From: Thermostichus vulcanus str. 'Rupite'
GTDB taxonomy: Bacteria > Cyanobacteriota > Cyanobacteriia > Thermostichales > Thermostichaceae
Assembly (NCBI RefSeq): GCF_022848905.1
Contig: NZ_JAFIRA010000004.1
Coordinates: 1-64,000, forward strand
Direction of reading: 5' to 3'
DNA length: 64,000 nt
Under the pieces are notes generated by a model, which ran no database searches, was not told where the DNA came from, and saw only the letters and a program-made list of their open reading frames with translations. A program made the translations under genes and the position numbers. Below, piece by piece: positions 25,568 through 33,466 of this stretch. Positions within the stretch are counted from its first letter, which is position 1, and every line of letters begins with the position of its first letter.

Positions 25568-26335
25568 ATGCTCACTGCAGCTCCTGCCGCTACCCGACAA
25601 ATTTTACAAATCCAGGATCTCACCGTCAGTTTTGATGGGTTTAAGGCTCTCAATGGGTTGAACTTTTCCTTAGATGAAGGGGAATTACGGGTGGTCATTG
25701 GCCCAAATGGAGCGGGCAAAACCACCTTCTTAGATGTGTTGACAGGCAAGGTCAAACCCACCAAGGGACGTGTCTTATTTAAGGGGAAAGATCTAATTAA
25801 ACTCAAAGAGTATCAAATCTCGAACCTTGGGATTGGTCGTAAGTTTCAAACGCCGCGTGTTTATCAAAATCTCAGCCCACGTCAGAATCTGGAATTATCT
25901 TTTAACCCCAATAAGGGAGTGTTCTCCACCTTACTTGGCAAGCGAGACCTAACGGATAAAATCGATGCCTTGCTAGAAACAATTGGCCTTACCCATAAGG
26001 ATCGGATCCCGGCAGGTTTGCTCTCCCACGGGGAAAAACAGTGGCTAGAAATCGGCATGGTCATTGCTCAGGATCCTAATTTGCTGTTGCTGGATGAATG
26101 CGTGGCCGGGATGACGGATAAAGAAACAGAAGCGACAGGAGAACTGATCCAATCTCTGGCCAAAGATCACACCATTGTGGTGATCGAGCATGATATGGTG
26201 TTTGTCCGGCAAATTGCCCGGAAAGTTACCGTTTTGCACCAAGGGGCACTGTTGTGTGAGGGCAGCTTTGAGGAGGTAAAAAATGATCCACGGGTGATTG
26301 AAGTCTATCTCGGCTCTCACAAGGCCAAAGGATAA
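25568..26335 (+). CDS. urtD: Urea ABC transporter ATPase UrtD
   Basis: LivG-type ATP-binding subunit, 255 residues from ATG 25568. It has Walker A GPNGAGKTT, signature LSHGEKQWLEIGM and the switch histidine in VVIEHDMVFVRQIA. The Walker B region reads LLLLDECVAGMTDKETE, with Cys at residue 178 where nearly all ABC ATPases have Pro (DEP); the catalytic Glu is intact. A longer frame from 25514 overlaps the uma2 gene and lacks homology, so the later ATG is preferred. With UrtE it would form the nucleotide-binding heterodimer. Confidence 0.93.
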   Translation: MLTAAPAATRQILQIQDLTVSFDGFKALNGLNFSLDEGELRVVIGPNGAGKTTFLDVLTGKVKPTKGRVLFKGKDLIKLKEYQISNLGIGRKFQTPRVYQNLSPRQNLELSFNPNKGVFSTLLGKRDLTDKIDALLETIGLTHKDRIPAGLLSHGEKQWLEIGMVIAQDPNLLLLDECVAGMTDKETEATGELIQSLAKDHTIVVIEHDMVFVRQIARKVTVLHQGALLCEGSFEEVKNDPRVIEVYLGSHKAKG

Positions 26336-26385
26336 TTATCACTTATTTGATTAATCCCATTATGGAAACAGGGCAAAGGAATCCG

Positions 26386-27138
26386 ATGAATACAGAAGAG
26401 GCTACCGCGACTCAAAACCTATCCCAGAATGATTCTAGGCCTCTGCTAGAGGTTTCCAACTTGAAGGTCTACTATGGGCAAAGCCTAATTGTGAAGGATC
26501 TCTCCTTCAAGATCTTTCCGGGTCAGGCGGTTTGCCTTCTGGGTCGCAATGGTATGGGTAAAACCACCACTCTAAAAGCCCTGATGGGACTTCTGAAGGA
26601 CTGTACAGGCAGCATCACGTTCAATGGGGAGCCCATTGCTCATTATCCCCCTAACCTGCGGGCCCGTGCTGGGATCGGCTATGTGCCTCAGGGGCGAGAA
26701 ATTTTTCCCCGCCTAACCGTAGAAGAGAATCTTTTGATTGGGTTAGAAGCTGCGCCTGCCAAAGAACGGGTTGTACCAGAGTTTGTCTATGAGCTATTTC
26801 CGATGCTTCGTTCTTTCCTGAAGCGACTCGGAGGAGATTTAAGCGGTGGGCAACAGCAACAATTGGCCATCGCTAGGGCCTTGGTAGCGGATCCAAAAGT
26901 GTTATTGCTAGATGAACCCACAGAAGGGATCCAACCCTCCATCATTATCGAGATCGAAGAAGCGATCACCCGTATTAAACAGGAACGGGGTGTTTCCGTA
27001 CTGCTAGTGGAACAGTATTTCGAGTTTGCCCAGAGCTTAGCTGACTACTTTTATTTGGTAGAAAACGGTTCCCTGATCATGGAAGGCTTGACTAGCCAGA
27101 TGGATGAGGAAAAAGTTCGCTCTCATCTCTCGGTTTAA
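26386..27138 (+). CDS. urtE: Urea ABC transporter ATPase UrtE
   Basis: LivF-type ATP-binding subunit. It has Walker A GRNGMGKTT, signature DLSGGQQQQLAIARAL, Walker B KVLLLDEPTEGIQPSI and the switch histidine replaced by Gln (LLVEQYFEF), as is usual in LivF-like subunits. The ATG at 26386 has AAAGG six bases upstream; ATG 26362 and a TTG at 26347 are upstream alternatives. The 50 residues before the domain are polar and variable. It is the last gene of the urt operon, with a hairpin 12 bases after its stop. Confidence 0.93.
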   Translation: MNTEEATATQNLSQNDSRPLLEVSNLKVYYGQSLIVKDLSFKIFPGQAVCLLGRNGMGKTTTLKALMGLLKDCTGSITFNGEPIAHYPPNLRARAGIGYVPQGREIFPRLTVEENLLIGLEAAPAKERVVPEFVYELFPMLRSFLKRLGGDLSGGQQQQLAIARALVADPKVLLLDEPTEGIQPSIIIEIEEAITRIKQERGVSVLLVEQYFEFAQSLADYFYLVENGSLIMEGLTSQMDEEKVRSHLSV

Positions 27139-27150
27139 GAGAGATTGGGA

Positions 27151-27168
27151 AGGGGTACCCGAACCCCT
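27151..27168 (+). terminator. Hairpin downstream of urtE
   Basis: AGGGGT (27151-27156) pairs with ACCCCT (27163-27168) across a six-base loop, 12 bases after the urtE stop. No T-run follows, so it is a candidate terminator only. Confidence 0.4.
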
Positions 27169-27245
27169 CGACATTTGGATTTGGTTGTCTTGATGGCTCT
27201 CCCGAACTTATGGTGATAACGTTTCATGAACGCCAACGCCTCTCA

Positions 27246-27299
27246 TCCTACGGACGACCCGGAGGGTCATCGTCCTACGGACGACCTGGAGGGTCATAG
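27246..27299. repeat. Two tandem 27-bp repeats with GGA-loop hairpins
   Basis: Units 27246-27272 and 27273-27299 differ at two positions. Each contains CGACC(C/T)GGAGGGTC, which folds as GACCC-GGA-GGGTC in the first copy. This is the same loop as in the recJ mini-repeat. They lie between the convergent urtE and glcF genes. Confidence 0.7.
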
Positions 27300-27323
27300 C
27301 GGCCCCAACATGAGTCATCTAGC

Positions 27324-27340
27324 AGGGGGTTAATCCCCCT
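27324..27340. terminator. Hairpin between urtE and glcF
   Basis: AGGGGG (27324-27329), loop TTAAT, CCCCCT (27335-27340). It is usable on either strand but followed by no T-run; it may end either convergent transcript. Confidence 0.35.
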
Positions 27341-27369
27341 CACGACAGCGTCTAGCCCTTTTGAAATTT

Positions 27370-27403
27370 GAAATGGGTTGGTTCATGAAATGGGTTGGTT
27401 CAC
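27370..27403. repeat. Two tandem 17-bp repeats overlapping the glcF stop codon
   Basis: GAAATGGGTTGGTTCAT (27370-27386) is followed directly by GAAATGGGTTGGTTCAC (27387-27403). The second copy contains the glcF stop (27400-27402 on the minus strand), so the duplication arose at the very end of the gene. Confidence 0.7.
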
Positions 27404-28746
27404 TGGAATCCAGGCTGGGGTGACATGGCCCGATCCAGCAGCTCCATCGGGTGAACAATCGGGATCCCCTGCCGACCCTGCAAGTCTAAGTGTTTCTGGA
27501 TTTGTAAGCGGCAGCCGATGTTGGCGGAGACAATCCCTTGAGCGCCCGTATTGAGGAGGTTTTGCACTTTTTGGGATCCCAGCTCAGCCGCAACCTTAGG
27601 TTGCAATAGGTTGTAAACCCCAGAACTGCCACAGCAGAGGGCCGCATCCACCGGATCCCGCAGTTCTAACCCAGGAATTTGCCGCAACAGTTGGCGGGGT
27701 TCTTGGCTGAGCCGTTGCCCATGCAGCATATGGCAGGCATCCTGATACACCAGCACCAGCGGTTCCGGTTGCAGCGGCTGCAAAGGAGTGGTGAGACCCA
27801 CCTGAGCCAGAAACTCCTGAATATCCTTCACCTGGGCGGCAAAACGGGCGGCTCTCTCTTTGTAGACGGGATCCTGGCCCAGAAGGTGACCATATTCTTT
27901 TAGGGTGTGTCCGCAGCCGGAGGCATTGATCAAGATCGCATCCAACTCAGGTTCATAGGGTGCGAAAGCATCCATCATCTGCCGGGCCAAGGTTTTCGCC
28001 TGCTGGAGTTGCCCTTGATGGTGGGGCAAAGCCGCACAACAGCCCTGCGCCGGTGGAATCACCACCTCACAGCCATTGCGGGTCAAGACACGAATACTGG
28101 CCTCATTCACCTGCGGGGTAAAGAGCCGTTGCACACAGCCCAGCACCAACCCCACCCGAAAGCGTCGTTCTCCCACCGCCGGGATCCGCTCGGGGTACTG
28201 CTTCGGCAAAAGTTGCTCGGGTTGAAGCGGGGGCATGAGAGATTCCATTGCCGCCAGCCGGGGGGAGACCTTTTCCAGCCTTTTGCGGATCCAAGCGCGG
28301 ACTTTCCCTCCCATGCGCTGGTAGAGCCAGAGGGGCCACAACAAAGGCCGCAGCCGCCCTGGATAGGGAAACACCGTGAAGAGGAATTGGCGATACAGCC
28401 GATCCCAAAGGCTGCGTGGGTAGTTGCGCTCAATTTGCGGTCGGGTGGCAGCGATCAACCGGTCGTACTGCACCCCAGACGGACAGGCCGTGACACAGGC
28501 CAGGCAGCCCAGGCAACTGTCAAAATGGGAAACCGTGGCCGGAGACAGGGCAATTTGACCCTGATTGAGGGCATCCATTTGGTAGATGCGTCCCCGCGGA
28601 GAATCGGTTTCTTTGCCAATGACGCGGTAGCTGGGGCAGGTGGTCAGGCAAAAGCCGCAATGGACACAGGCATCGATCAATTTTGGATCCGGGGGATCCA
28701 CTCCATCGAACATTGGCCCTTGCGACAACGCCACTGGCTCAGACAT
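27400..28746 (-). CDS. glcF: Glycolate oxidase iron-sulfur subunit GlcF-like
   Basis: Two-cluster electron-transfer protein, 448 residues. The N terminus has two [4Fe-4S] motifs (CVHCGFCLTTCP and CLGCLACVTACP) and the C-terminal half has two CCG-type domains (CCAALPHHQG, CCGSSGVYNLLQP). This is the layout of GlcF, which passes electrons from the GlcD/E flavoprotein during glycolate oxidation in photorespiration. No GlcD-like gene is adjacent, so it may serve another flavoprotein dehydrogenase. The gene converges on the urt operon. Confidence 0.85.
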   Translation of the reverse strand: MSEPVALSQGPMFDGVDPPDPKLIDACVHCGFCLTTCPSYRVIGKETDSPRGRIYQMDALNQGQIALSPATVSHFDSCLGCLACVTACPSGVQYDRLIAATRPQIERNYPRSLWDRLYRQFLFTVFPYPGRLRPLLWPLWLYQRMGGKVRAWIRKRLEKVSPRLAAMESLMPPLQPEQLLPKQYPERIPAVGERRFRVGLVLGCVQRLFTPQVNEASIRVLTRNGCEVVIPPAQGCCAALPHHQGQLQQAKTLARQMMDAFAPYEPELDAILINASGCGHTLKEYGHLLGQDPVYKERAARFAAQVKDIQEFLAQVGLTTPLQPLQPEPLVLVYQDACHMLHGQRLSQEPRQLLRQIPGLELRDPVDAALCCGSSGVYNLLQPKVAAELGSQKVQNLLNTGAQGIVSANIGCRLQIQKHLDLQGRQGIPIVHPMELLDRAMSPQPGFQ

Positions 28747-28841
28747 ATCCGGTTCTCAGAAGACAATCAGCAGATAAAAAGAGATTAAGACACCATAAAT
28801 AAAATAAGCTTGCCGTCGGGATCCCATTCATCTCCAACGAC

Positions 28842-29093
28842 CTAGAGTTCTTGCCGTTGCAGCAACTCTTTGAGCAAAGACAGGGCCTCACTGTCGAAGT
28901 TGTTGTGGGTGATGGCCTCTTGCAAGAAGGCTTTCTCTGCTTCAGAAATCTGCCCATCCTGCAAAATTAAGGTTTTCAGGCCATCCGCCTCAAAGCGGTC
29001 GATGAGGTTGTCTTCTAAAAAGAAGGCCAGTGCCTGCCGCAGTGACTCAATCTTGTCTTCTGTTCTCTCTTCTGGCTCTACAGGATCCGCCAT
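28842..29093 (-). CDS. Small acidic helical protein, unknown
   Basis: The 83-residue product is acidic and probably all helical (ESLRQALAFFLEDNLIDRFEADGLKTLIL, ISEAEKAFLQEAITHNNFD). The pattern of acidic turns between helices recalls TerB or EF-hand-like small domains, but I cannot assign it. It is upstream of glcF on the same strand with a 95-base gap, and divergent from the secreted protein gene at 29268. Confidence 0.6.
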   Translation of the reverse strand: MADPVEPEERTEDKIESLRQALAFFLEDNLIDRFEADGLKTLILQDGQISEAEKAFLQEAITHNNFDSEALSLLKELLQRQEL

Positions 29094-29267
29094 TTGCCCG
29101 ACTCGCTGCCACCGTTCCTCTGCATCTTAATCTCGGAACAGCCTCTCAGACGCAAGTCCCGCCCATCCAAACTCGCCTTTTGCGCGTACTACCCTGTAGA
29201 TACCCAACGGACAAGAAGTAGAAAAGACTTGCCCAGTGGATCCCATCCCTCCTCATCCTTGGAACCA

Positions 29268-29588
29268 ATGAACATGCGACACCTTCTCCTTTCCACCTTC
29301 TGGTTAGCGACGCTCTCCAGCTTGAGCCTGTCTGGGTCAGCGCTAGCCCAGGCGAACCTGCGGGAACTTCCTCCTGATCTGGCGGAACAACTGACCACAG
29401 AACAAATTTTGCAAGCCTGCGCCAGCAACCAGGCGGATACTTTGCCCAGCCCCTTCCCGGATGTGGTGCCGAGCGATTGGGCCTACAAAGCGGTGCTCAC
29501 CCTCTACTACTGTGGTGCTTATCGTGGGGCAATTCCCCCAGAGTCCTACCGGCGCTACCTGGAGCAACAGCGGGGATCCCAAACCTAG
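29268..29588 (+). CDS. Small secreted protein with a single SLH-like motif
   Basis: From ATG 29268 (or 29274) the product is about 106 residues. It has a signal peptide ending GSALAQA, then a short acidic stretch. The segment PFPDVVPSDWAYKAVLTLYYCG resembles the start of a surface-layer homology repeat (FPDV-P-DWAY-A). SLH repeats anchor envelope proteins to the cell wall; one incomplete copy may not be enough. The longer frame from 29094 begins with a non-conserved segment and is not preferred. Confidence 0.65.
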   Translation: MNMRHLLLSTFWLATLSSLSLSGSALAQANLRELPPDLAEQLTTEQILQACASNQADTLPSPFPDVVPSDWAYKAVLTLYYCGAYRGAIPPESYRRYLEQQRGSQT

Positions 29589-29645
29589 TCCAAGAGGGGG
29601 CTCCATTCTGCCAAAACCCAGTCAAAACCCAAATGAACGCTCACC

Positions 29646-31526
29646 TCAAGCCGGATACAGCTCCTTCAGCAGGTGGGCATAGCGCTCTGCCACGGGGTTG
29701 CGCTTGATCTTCAGGGTTTGGGTCATGAGTCCGTTTTCCACGCTCAGGGGTTCCGGCAAGAAGCGAAAATCCCCAATTTGGTCATCCGGTCGATACCCTG
29801 GCCGCTGCTGGATGCGGGTGCGCAGTTCCTCCAAAATCAGGGAACGCACCTGTGGACTGGCCAGCCACTCCGGTTCAGCAGTCGGGATCCCTTGTTCGGT
29901 AGCCCAGGCCTGCAGAGCCTCGAGATTGGGGTAGATCAGGGCCGCCAATTTTTTCTGATCCTGCCCAACCACCACAATTTGGCTGATGTAGGGGCATTGC
30001 AGACACACATCCTCAAGCGGTTGCGGCTCAATGTTTTCTCCATTGGAGAGGACAATCGTATCTTTGGCCCGCCCGGTGATCACCAGTTGCCCATCGGGGG
30101 TCAGCCAGCCCAGGTCTCCGGTATCAAACCAGCCGTCTGCAGTCAGCACTTTCGCAGTGGCTTCTGGGTTGTTGTAGTAACCCATCATCACTTGGGGGCC
30201 ACGCGCCGTAATCAGCCCCTTTTCGCCTTGGGGTAGAGGCTGGCGGGTTTCCGGATCAAGGATCCGGAACTCGGTGCCAGGCAAAGGGGGGCCAGCCGTA
30301 CCGCGCACATTCCACTCAGGCCGCCGCGCACACAGTACCGGCGAGGTTTCTGTGAGGCCATAACCATTCAAAATCGAAATTCCAACCACCTCGTAGAACA
30401 AATCTAGATAAGCCGGCAGGGATCCGCCGCCACTGATGGCGTGTTGAAAGTTAGGCCCTAGGGCTTGCCGCACTTTTTTGTAGATCAGCAGATCCCCCAA
30501 TTTGTGCAATGGCAGCAGCAGCAGGTGTTGCAAGCGGGCCCGCAGACGCTCGGAGGGACTAGCCCCATAGTGCAAAATGGACTGGTTCCGTGCCACACGG
30601 CCCGCCAACACGTAGCGTTCGCTCAACCGGATCAACCCACGAATGATTCGCTGCATCAGGGCACTTTTTTCATTAAATTGTCGCTGGATCCCGTCATAAA
30701 CGGTTTCCCAAATGCGGGGAACAGCAACGAGAAAATGGGGCGCTTCTTGTTTGAAATCCTGCTTGATAAAACGGGGATTGGTATAGACCAACGTACAAGC
30801 GCGGCTGAGAAGAAAATATTCACAAGCCCGTTCGTAAGAGTGCCAAGTGGGCAGAATGGTCAACACTCTATCACCCGGTTGCGGCTGCACAATCACATGC
30901 AGATTCTCGACTTGGTGCATGAGGTTGCCGTGACTAAGCATCACCCCTTTCGGTCGGCCAGAGGTACCGGAGGTATAGATAATGGTGGCCAGTTGGGAGC
31001 GCTCTAGGCGTGGGGCTTCGAAGCCATGATCCCGTCCTTTTTGCAGCCATTGTGAGAAGTTCAATACTTCTGTTTGTTCCTCATCGGAGAGCAAAAGCAC
31101 CCGTTCAATACCCAGCGCCCGTACATCCGACTGGATCCGCTTCAAGGTTTTCAGATCCTGCACAATCAAGGTTGTACTGCCGGAGTGGCGCAGAATATAA
31201 CCCAGCTCCTCCGGGTCAGCGATGGCGCTGCGAGGGACATTCACAGCCCCCGTAAACATCGTGGCCAAGTCCGCCATCAGCCAGCGGGGAGAGTTATCGG
31301 CAATCAGGGCAACTCGATCTCCAGGGCGGATCCCCAGGGCTTGTAGTCCGCTCGCCAGTGTTTGCACCTGTTGGAATAGCTTGCTGTAAGTGATTTCGAA
31401 AACCGGCTGCACATGGGGATCCCGCAGAGCGATGTGCTGAGGAAATTGTTCGGCTAACCTCTGCCAGACGTTCAGCAGTGTCGTCCCAGGGGCAGTGGGG
31501 GTAGCAGAAGCGATGGCAGTCGTCAT
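29646..31526 (-). CDS. aas: Acyl-ACP synthetase / long-chain fatty acid ligase, cyanobacterial type
   Basis: Adenylate-forming enzyme that activates free fatty acids; in cyanobacteria this family (slr1609-like) recycles fatty acids released from membranes onto ACP. The 626-residue protein has the AMP-binding core IIYTSGTSGRPKGVMLSHGN, the LPTWHSYER segment, NGYGLTETSP, GWFDTGDLGWL and ITGRAKDTIVLSNGENIEP with the downstream catalytic region. The size and the central insertion (residues about 270-330) fit the cyanobacterial/plastid Aas group better than FadD. A palindrome lies just upstream of its start. Confidence 0.9.
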   Translation of the reverse strand: MTTAIASATPTAPGTTLLNVWQRLAEQFPQHIALRDPHVQPVFEITYSKLFQQVQTLASGLQALGIRPGDRVALIADNSPRWLMADLATMFTGAVNVPRSAIADPEELGYILRHSGSTTLIVQDLKTLKRIQSDVRALGIERVLLLSDEEQTEVLNFSQWLQKGRDHGFEAPRLERSQLATIIYTSGTSGRPKGVMLSHGNLMHQVENLHVIVQPQPGDRVLTILPTWHSYERACEYFLLSRACTLVYTNPRFIKQDFKQEAPHFLVAVPRIWETVYDGIQRQFNEKSALMQRIIRGLIRLSERYVLAGRVARNQSILHYGASPSERLRARLQHLLLLPLHKLGDLLIYKKVRQALGPNFQHAISGGGSLPAYLDLFYEVVGISILNGYGLTETSPVLCARRPEWNVRGTAGPPLPGTEFRILDPETRQPLPQGEKGLITARGPQVMMGYYNNPEATAKVLTADGWFDTGDLGWLTPDGQLVITGRAKDTIVLSNGENIEPQPLEDVCLQCPYISQIVVVGQDQKKLAALIYPNLEALQAWATEQGIPTAEPEWLASPQVRSLILEELRTRIQQRPGYRPDDQIGDFRFLPEPLSVENGLMTQTLKIKRNPVAERYAHLLKELYPA

Positions 31527-31828
31527 AATCTGTACCGTAAATCACATTTACAGTCTAGTAAACCAGGGTTTTGCCTCCGGGATTCCTCAGGACAGTTTAC
31601 GATCTGTCACCGGATGGGCGGCCCACGCCTGGGCTGAGGAGAGATCCCCAAAAACAAACCGATGCCAACTTGCAGTCGGCAACGATCTCTTCATCAAAGC
31701 TGCAAGTCCCTCGCAAGATGCGTCAGGATAGAAATAAGACAGAAATAAGCTCGACCTAAGTGTTCCTCACATACCCAAAGATACCCAAAGAGGTTCTTTC
31801 GTCATCAGTTATCAATCTGGAGGATTAT
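31527..31828. other. Intergenic region between aas and a small gene
   Basis: About 300 bases without a gene. It holds the aas upstream palindrome (31537-31551) and two short tandem duplications: AGAAATAAG twice at about 31731-31749 and ATACCCAAAG twice at about 31771-31791. Confidence 0.5.
31537..31551 (-). promoter_or_regulatory. Palindromic operator candidate upstream of aas
   Basis: GTAAAT-CAC-ATTTAC is a perfect inverted repeat 11 bases from the aas start codon. A further GTAAA element (31558-31562) combines with one half to form a second, six-base-spaced inverted repeat. Three spaced half-sites next to a start codon suggest repressor binding. The spacing (GTA-N9-TAC) does not fit NtcA. 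Confidence 0.4.
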
Positions 31829-31954
31829 ATGAAAACCTCTACAAAGCCTTCTAGGAATTCACAAGCCAAACTCTACAGGGATCCCTTATCTCCAGAGTTG
31901 TATGATGACCCTGAAGCAAGATTTCACCATCGGGATCCCGATGTCCATCCATAG
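31829..31954 (+). CDS. Possible 41-residue protein
   Basis: An ATG with a strong site (GGAGG five bases upstream) opens a 41-residue frame beginning MKTSTKPSRNSQAK and containing YRDPLSPELYDDPEARFHH. It is highly charged with no membrane segment. Both RDP tripeptides come from GGGATCCC copies. It is followed 49 bases later by pcm, which has a similar site, so the two may be co-transcribed. No homologue comes to mind. Confidence 0.4.
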   Translation: MKTSTKPSRNSQAKLYRDPLSPELYDDPEARFHHRDPDVHP

Positions 31955-32003
31955 CAGAGGGGGGCGAGGAAGCCCCTAGCAGCTCATTATCCTTGGAGGT
32001 TGT

Positions 32004-32702
32004 ATGCCAGTGGTCAGACCGTTTTCGTCTTTTTGTGAAGGCAATTCCCACTCTTTATCCGGGATCCCTGAGGCGAAGGCTTTTGATCCGTTTGCCCTAG
32101 AGCGAGAGCAAATGGTTAGAGAGCAAATTGGGCAACGGGGCATCCGGGATCGACGGGTACTACAGGCTATGCAAAAAGTTCCTCGTCATCGTTTTGTACC
32201 GCTTGAACAACAGGCTCATGCCTATACGGATCGCCCGCTCTCCATTGGCTACAATCAAACGATTTCTCAGCCTTATATTGTTGCGTTGATGACAGAAGCA
32301 GCCCAACTGAAGCCAGAATCGGTGGTGCTGGAAATTGGTACTGGCTCCGGTTATCAAACGGCAGTTTTGGCAGAGTTAGCTCAACAGGTTTACAGTCTAG
32401 AACGGATCCCGGCCTTGGCAGAGCAAGCGCAGCAAACGCTATACGCCCTGGGCTATCGGAATATCCACATTCGCCAAGGGGATGGGTACCAAGGTTGGCC
32501 AGAACATGCTCCTTACGATGCCATTGTGGTGACGGCAGCCCCTCCGACTCTGCCGCCCCTGTTGCCGGACCAGTTGGCGATGGGAGGAACATGGGTGGTT
32601 CCGGTGGGGGAGGGATGCCAATCTTTGTTGATCCTCCACAAAACACCCCAAGGGTTGATCCAAAAGGGCTCTTTCCCAGTTCAGTTTGTCCCAATGCTTT
32701 AG
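32004..32702 (+). CDS. pcm: Protein-L-isoaspartate O-methyltransferase
   Basis: Cytosolic repair enzyme that methylates abnormal isoaspartyl residues with SAM so they can revert to aspartate. The 232-residue product has the family sequence REQIGQRGIRDRRVLQAMQKVPRHRFVP, then PLSIGYNQTISQPYIVALM, the SAM site VVLEIGTGSGYQTAVLAEL and YDAIVVTAAPPTLPPLL. A TTGGAGG site precedes the ATG. The first 30 residues are not conserved, so an internal start (M37) is conceivable. It converges on the GDPD gene with an eight-base gap. Confidence 0.93.
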   Translation: MPVVRPFSSFCEGNSHSLSGIPEAKAFDPFALEREQMVREQIGQRGIRDRRVLQAMQKVPRHRFVPLEQQAHAYTDRPLSIGYNQTISQPYIVALMTEAAQLKPESVVLEIGTGSGYQTAVLAELAQQVYSLERIPALAEQAQQTLYALGYRNIHIRQGDGYQGWPEHAPYDAIVVTAAPPTLPPLLPDQLAMGGTWVVPVGEGCQSLLILHKTPQGLIQKGSFPVQFVPML

Positions 32703-32710
32703 ATTGATCT

Positions 32711-33466
32711 TTAAGCTGATCCATCATCTGATTCACCAGAAAGACTGGCACGAATTTGTAAAGCCAGTTGCGGGTCATCCGTAATCAATCCCTGGATGAT
32801 CTTCGACTGCAAACAAGCTCTCATTTGCTCAGGATCGTTCACCGTCCAGACATAGAGTGGGATCCCGGCCTCGGTTGCCAGGTTGAGAAACTCTGGGTTA
32901 ATCCAACTGTGGTGAGGGGCAAGAAAATCAGCACCTAAATCCCGGCTGTACTGGAATAGAGATCCGGTTGTGTATTCAGTTGTCTGTGAATCTTGAGATT
33001 CCGGGGCTTTCCTGTCTACCAGGAGGCCAACTTTGAGTTCTGGATCCCATATTTTTACCCGCTGTACCACCTGCGGCAAAAAGGAGGTGATGACATAGTG
33101 ATCTGGATATTGCTCTGGGGTGAGACTATCGCGGATTAAGGCTAGAACCTGCTCTTCATAACCTGCTTCTTTGAGTTCGATATCGAGGGTGATTTTGCCC
33201 TTGATGTGCAACAGGGTTTCTTGAAGGGTGGGAATCGTGGGTTTGTGGGCTTGAATCTCCGCCCAGGTTAAGGTTGCTAAGGGTTGTCCCCCCAAGTCAG
33301 CATCGTGAAAAATGAGCAGGATCCCGTCTTGGCTGCGGCGGACATCCAGCTCAATTTGGTCGGCACCGATGGTGATGGCGGCAGTGAAGGCTTCTAGGGT
33401 ATTTTCTTCTGCCTGGGTGTGATCTCCACGGTGGGCGATCACCCGGCACAGGTTTTGGGTGGTCAT
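32711..33466 (-). CDS. Glycerophosphodiester phosphodiesterase
   Basis: Hydrolyses glycerophosphodiesters to glycerol 3-phosphate and an alcohol, for phospholipid head-group recycling. From ATG 33466 the product is 251 residues and begins with the catalytic segment RVIAHRGD, followed by EENTLEAF, GADQIELDVRRSQDGILLIFHD (active-site E and D) and ITLDIELKE. The C-terminal PLYVWTVNDPEQM and GLITDDP are also typical. The frame continues upstream to 33826 through a segment from an unrelated protein; the domain itself is complete from 33466, so I take that as the start. No clear Shine-Dalgarno precedes it. Confidence 0.88.
   Translation of the reverse strand: MTTQNLCRVIAHRGDHTQAEENTLEAFTAAITIGADQIELDVRRSQDGILLIFHDADLGGQPLATLTWAEIQAHKPTIPTLQETLLHIKGKITLDIELKEAGYEEQVLALIRDSLTPEQYPDHYVITSFLPQVVQRVKIWDPELKVGLLVDRKAPESQDSQTTEYTTGSLFQYSRDLGADFLAPHHSWINPEFLNLATEAGIPLYVWTVNDPEQMRACLQSKIIQGLITDDPQLALQIRASLSGESDDGSA

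Noticed and set aside
31537-31551. NtcA or HLR1 site upstream of aas
   Set aside because: GTA-N9-TAC has the wrong spacing for NtcA, and the elements are inverted rather than direct repeats as HLR1 requires.
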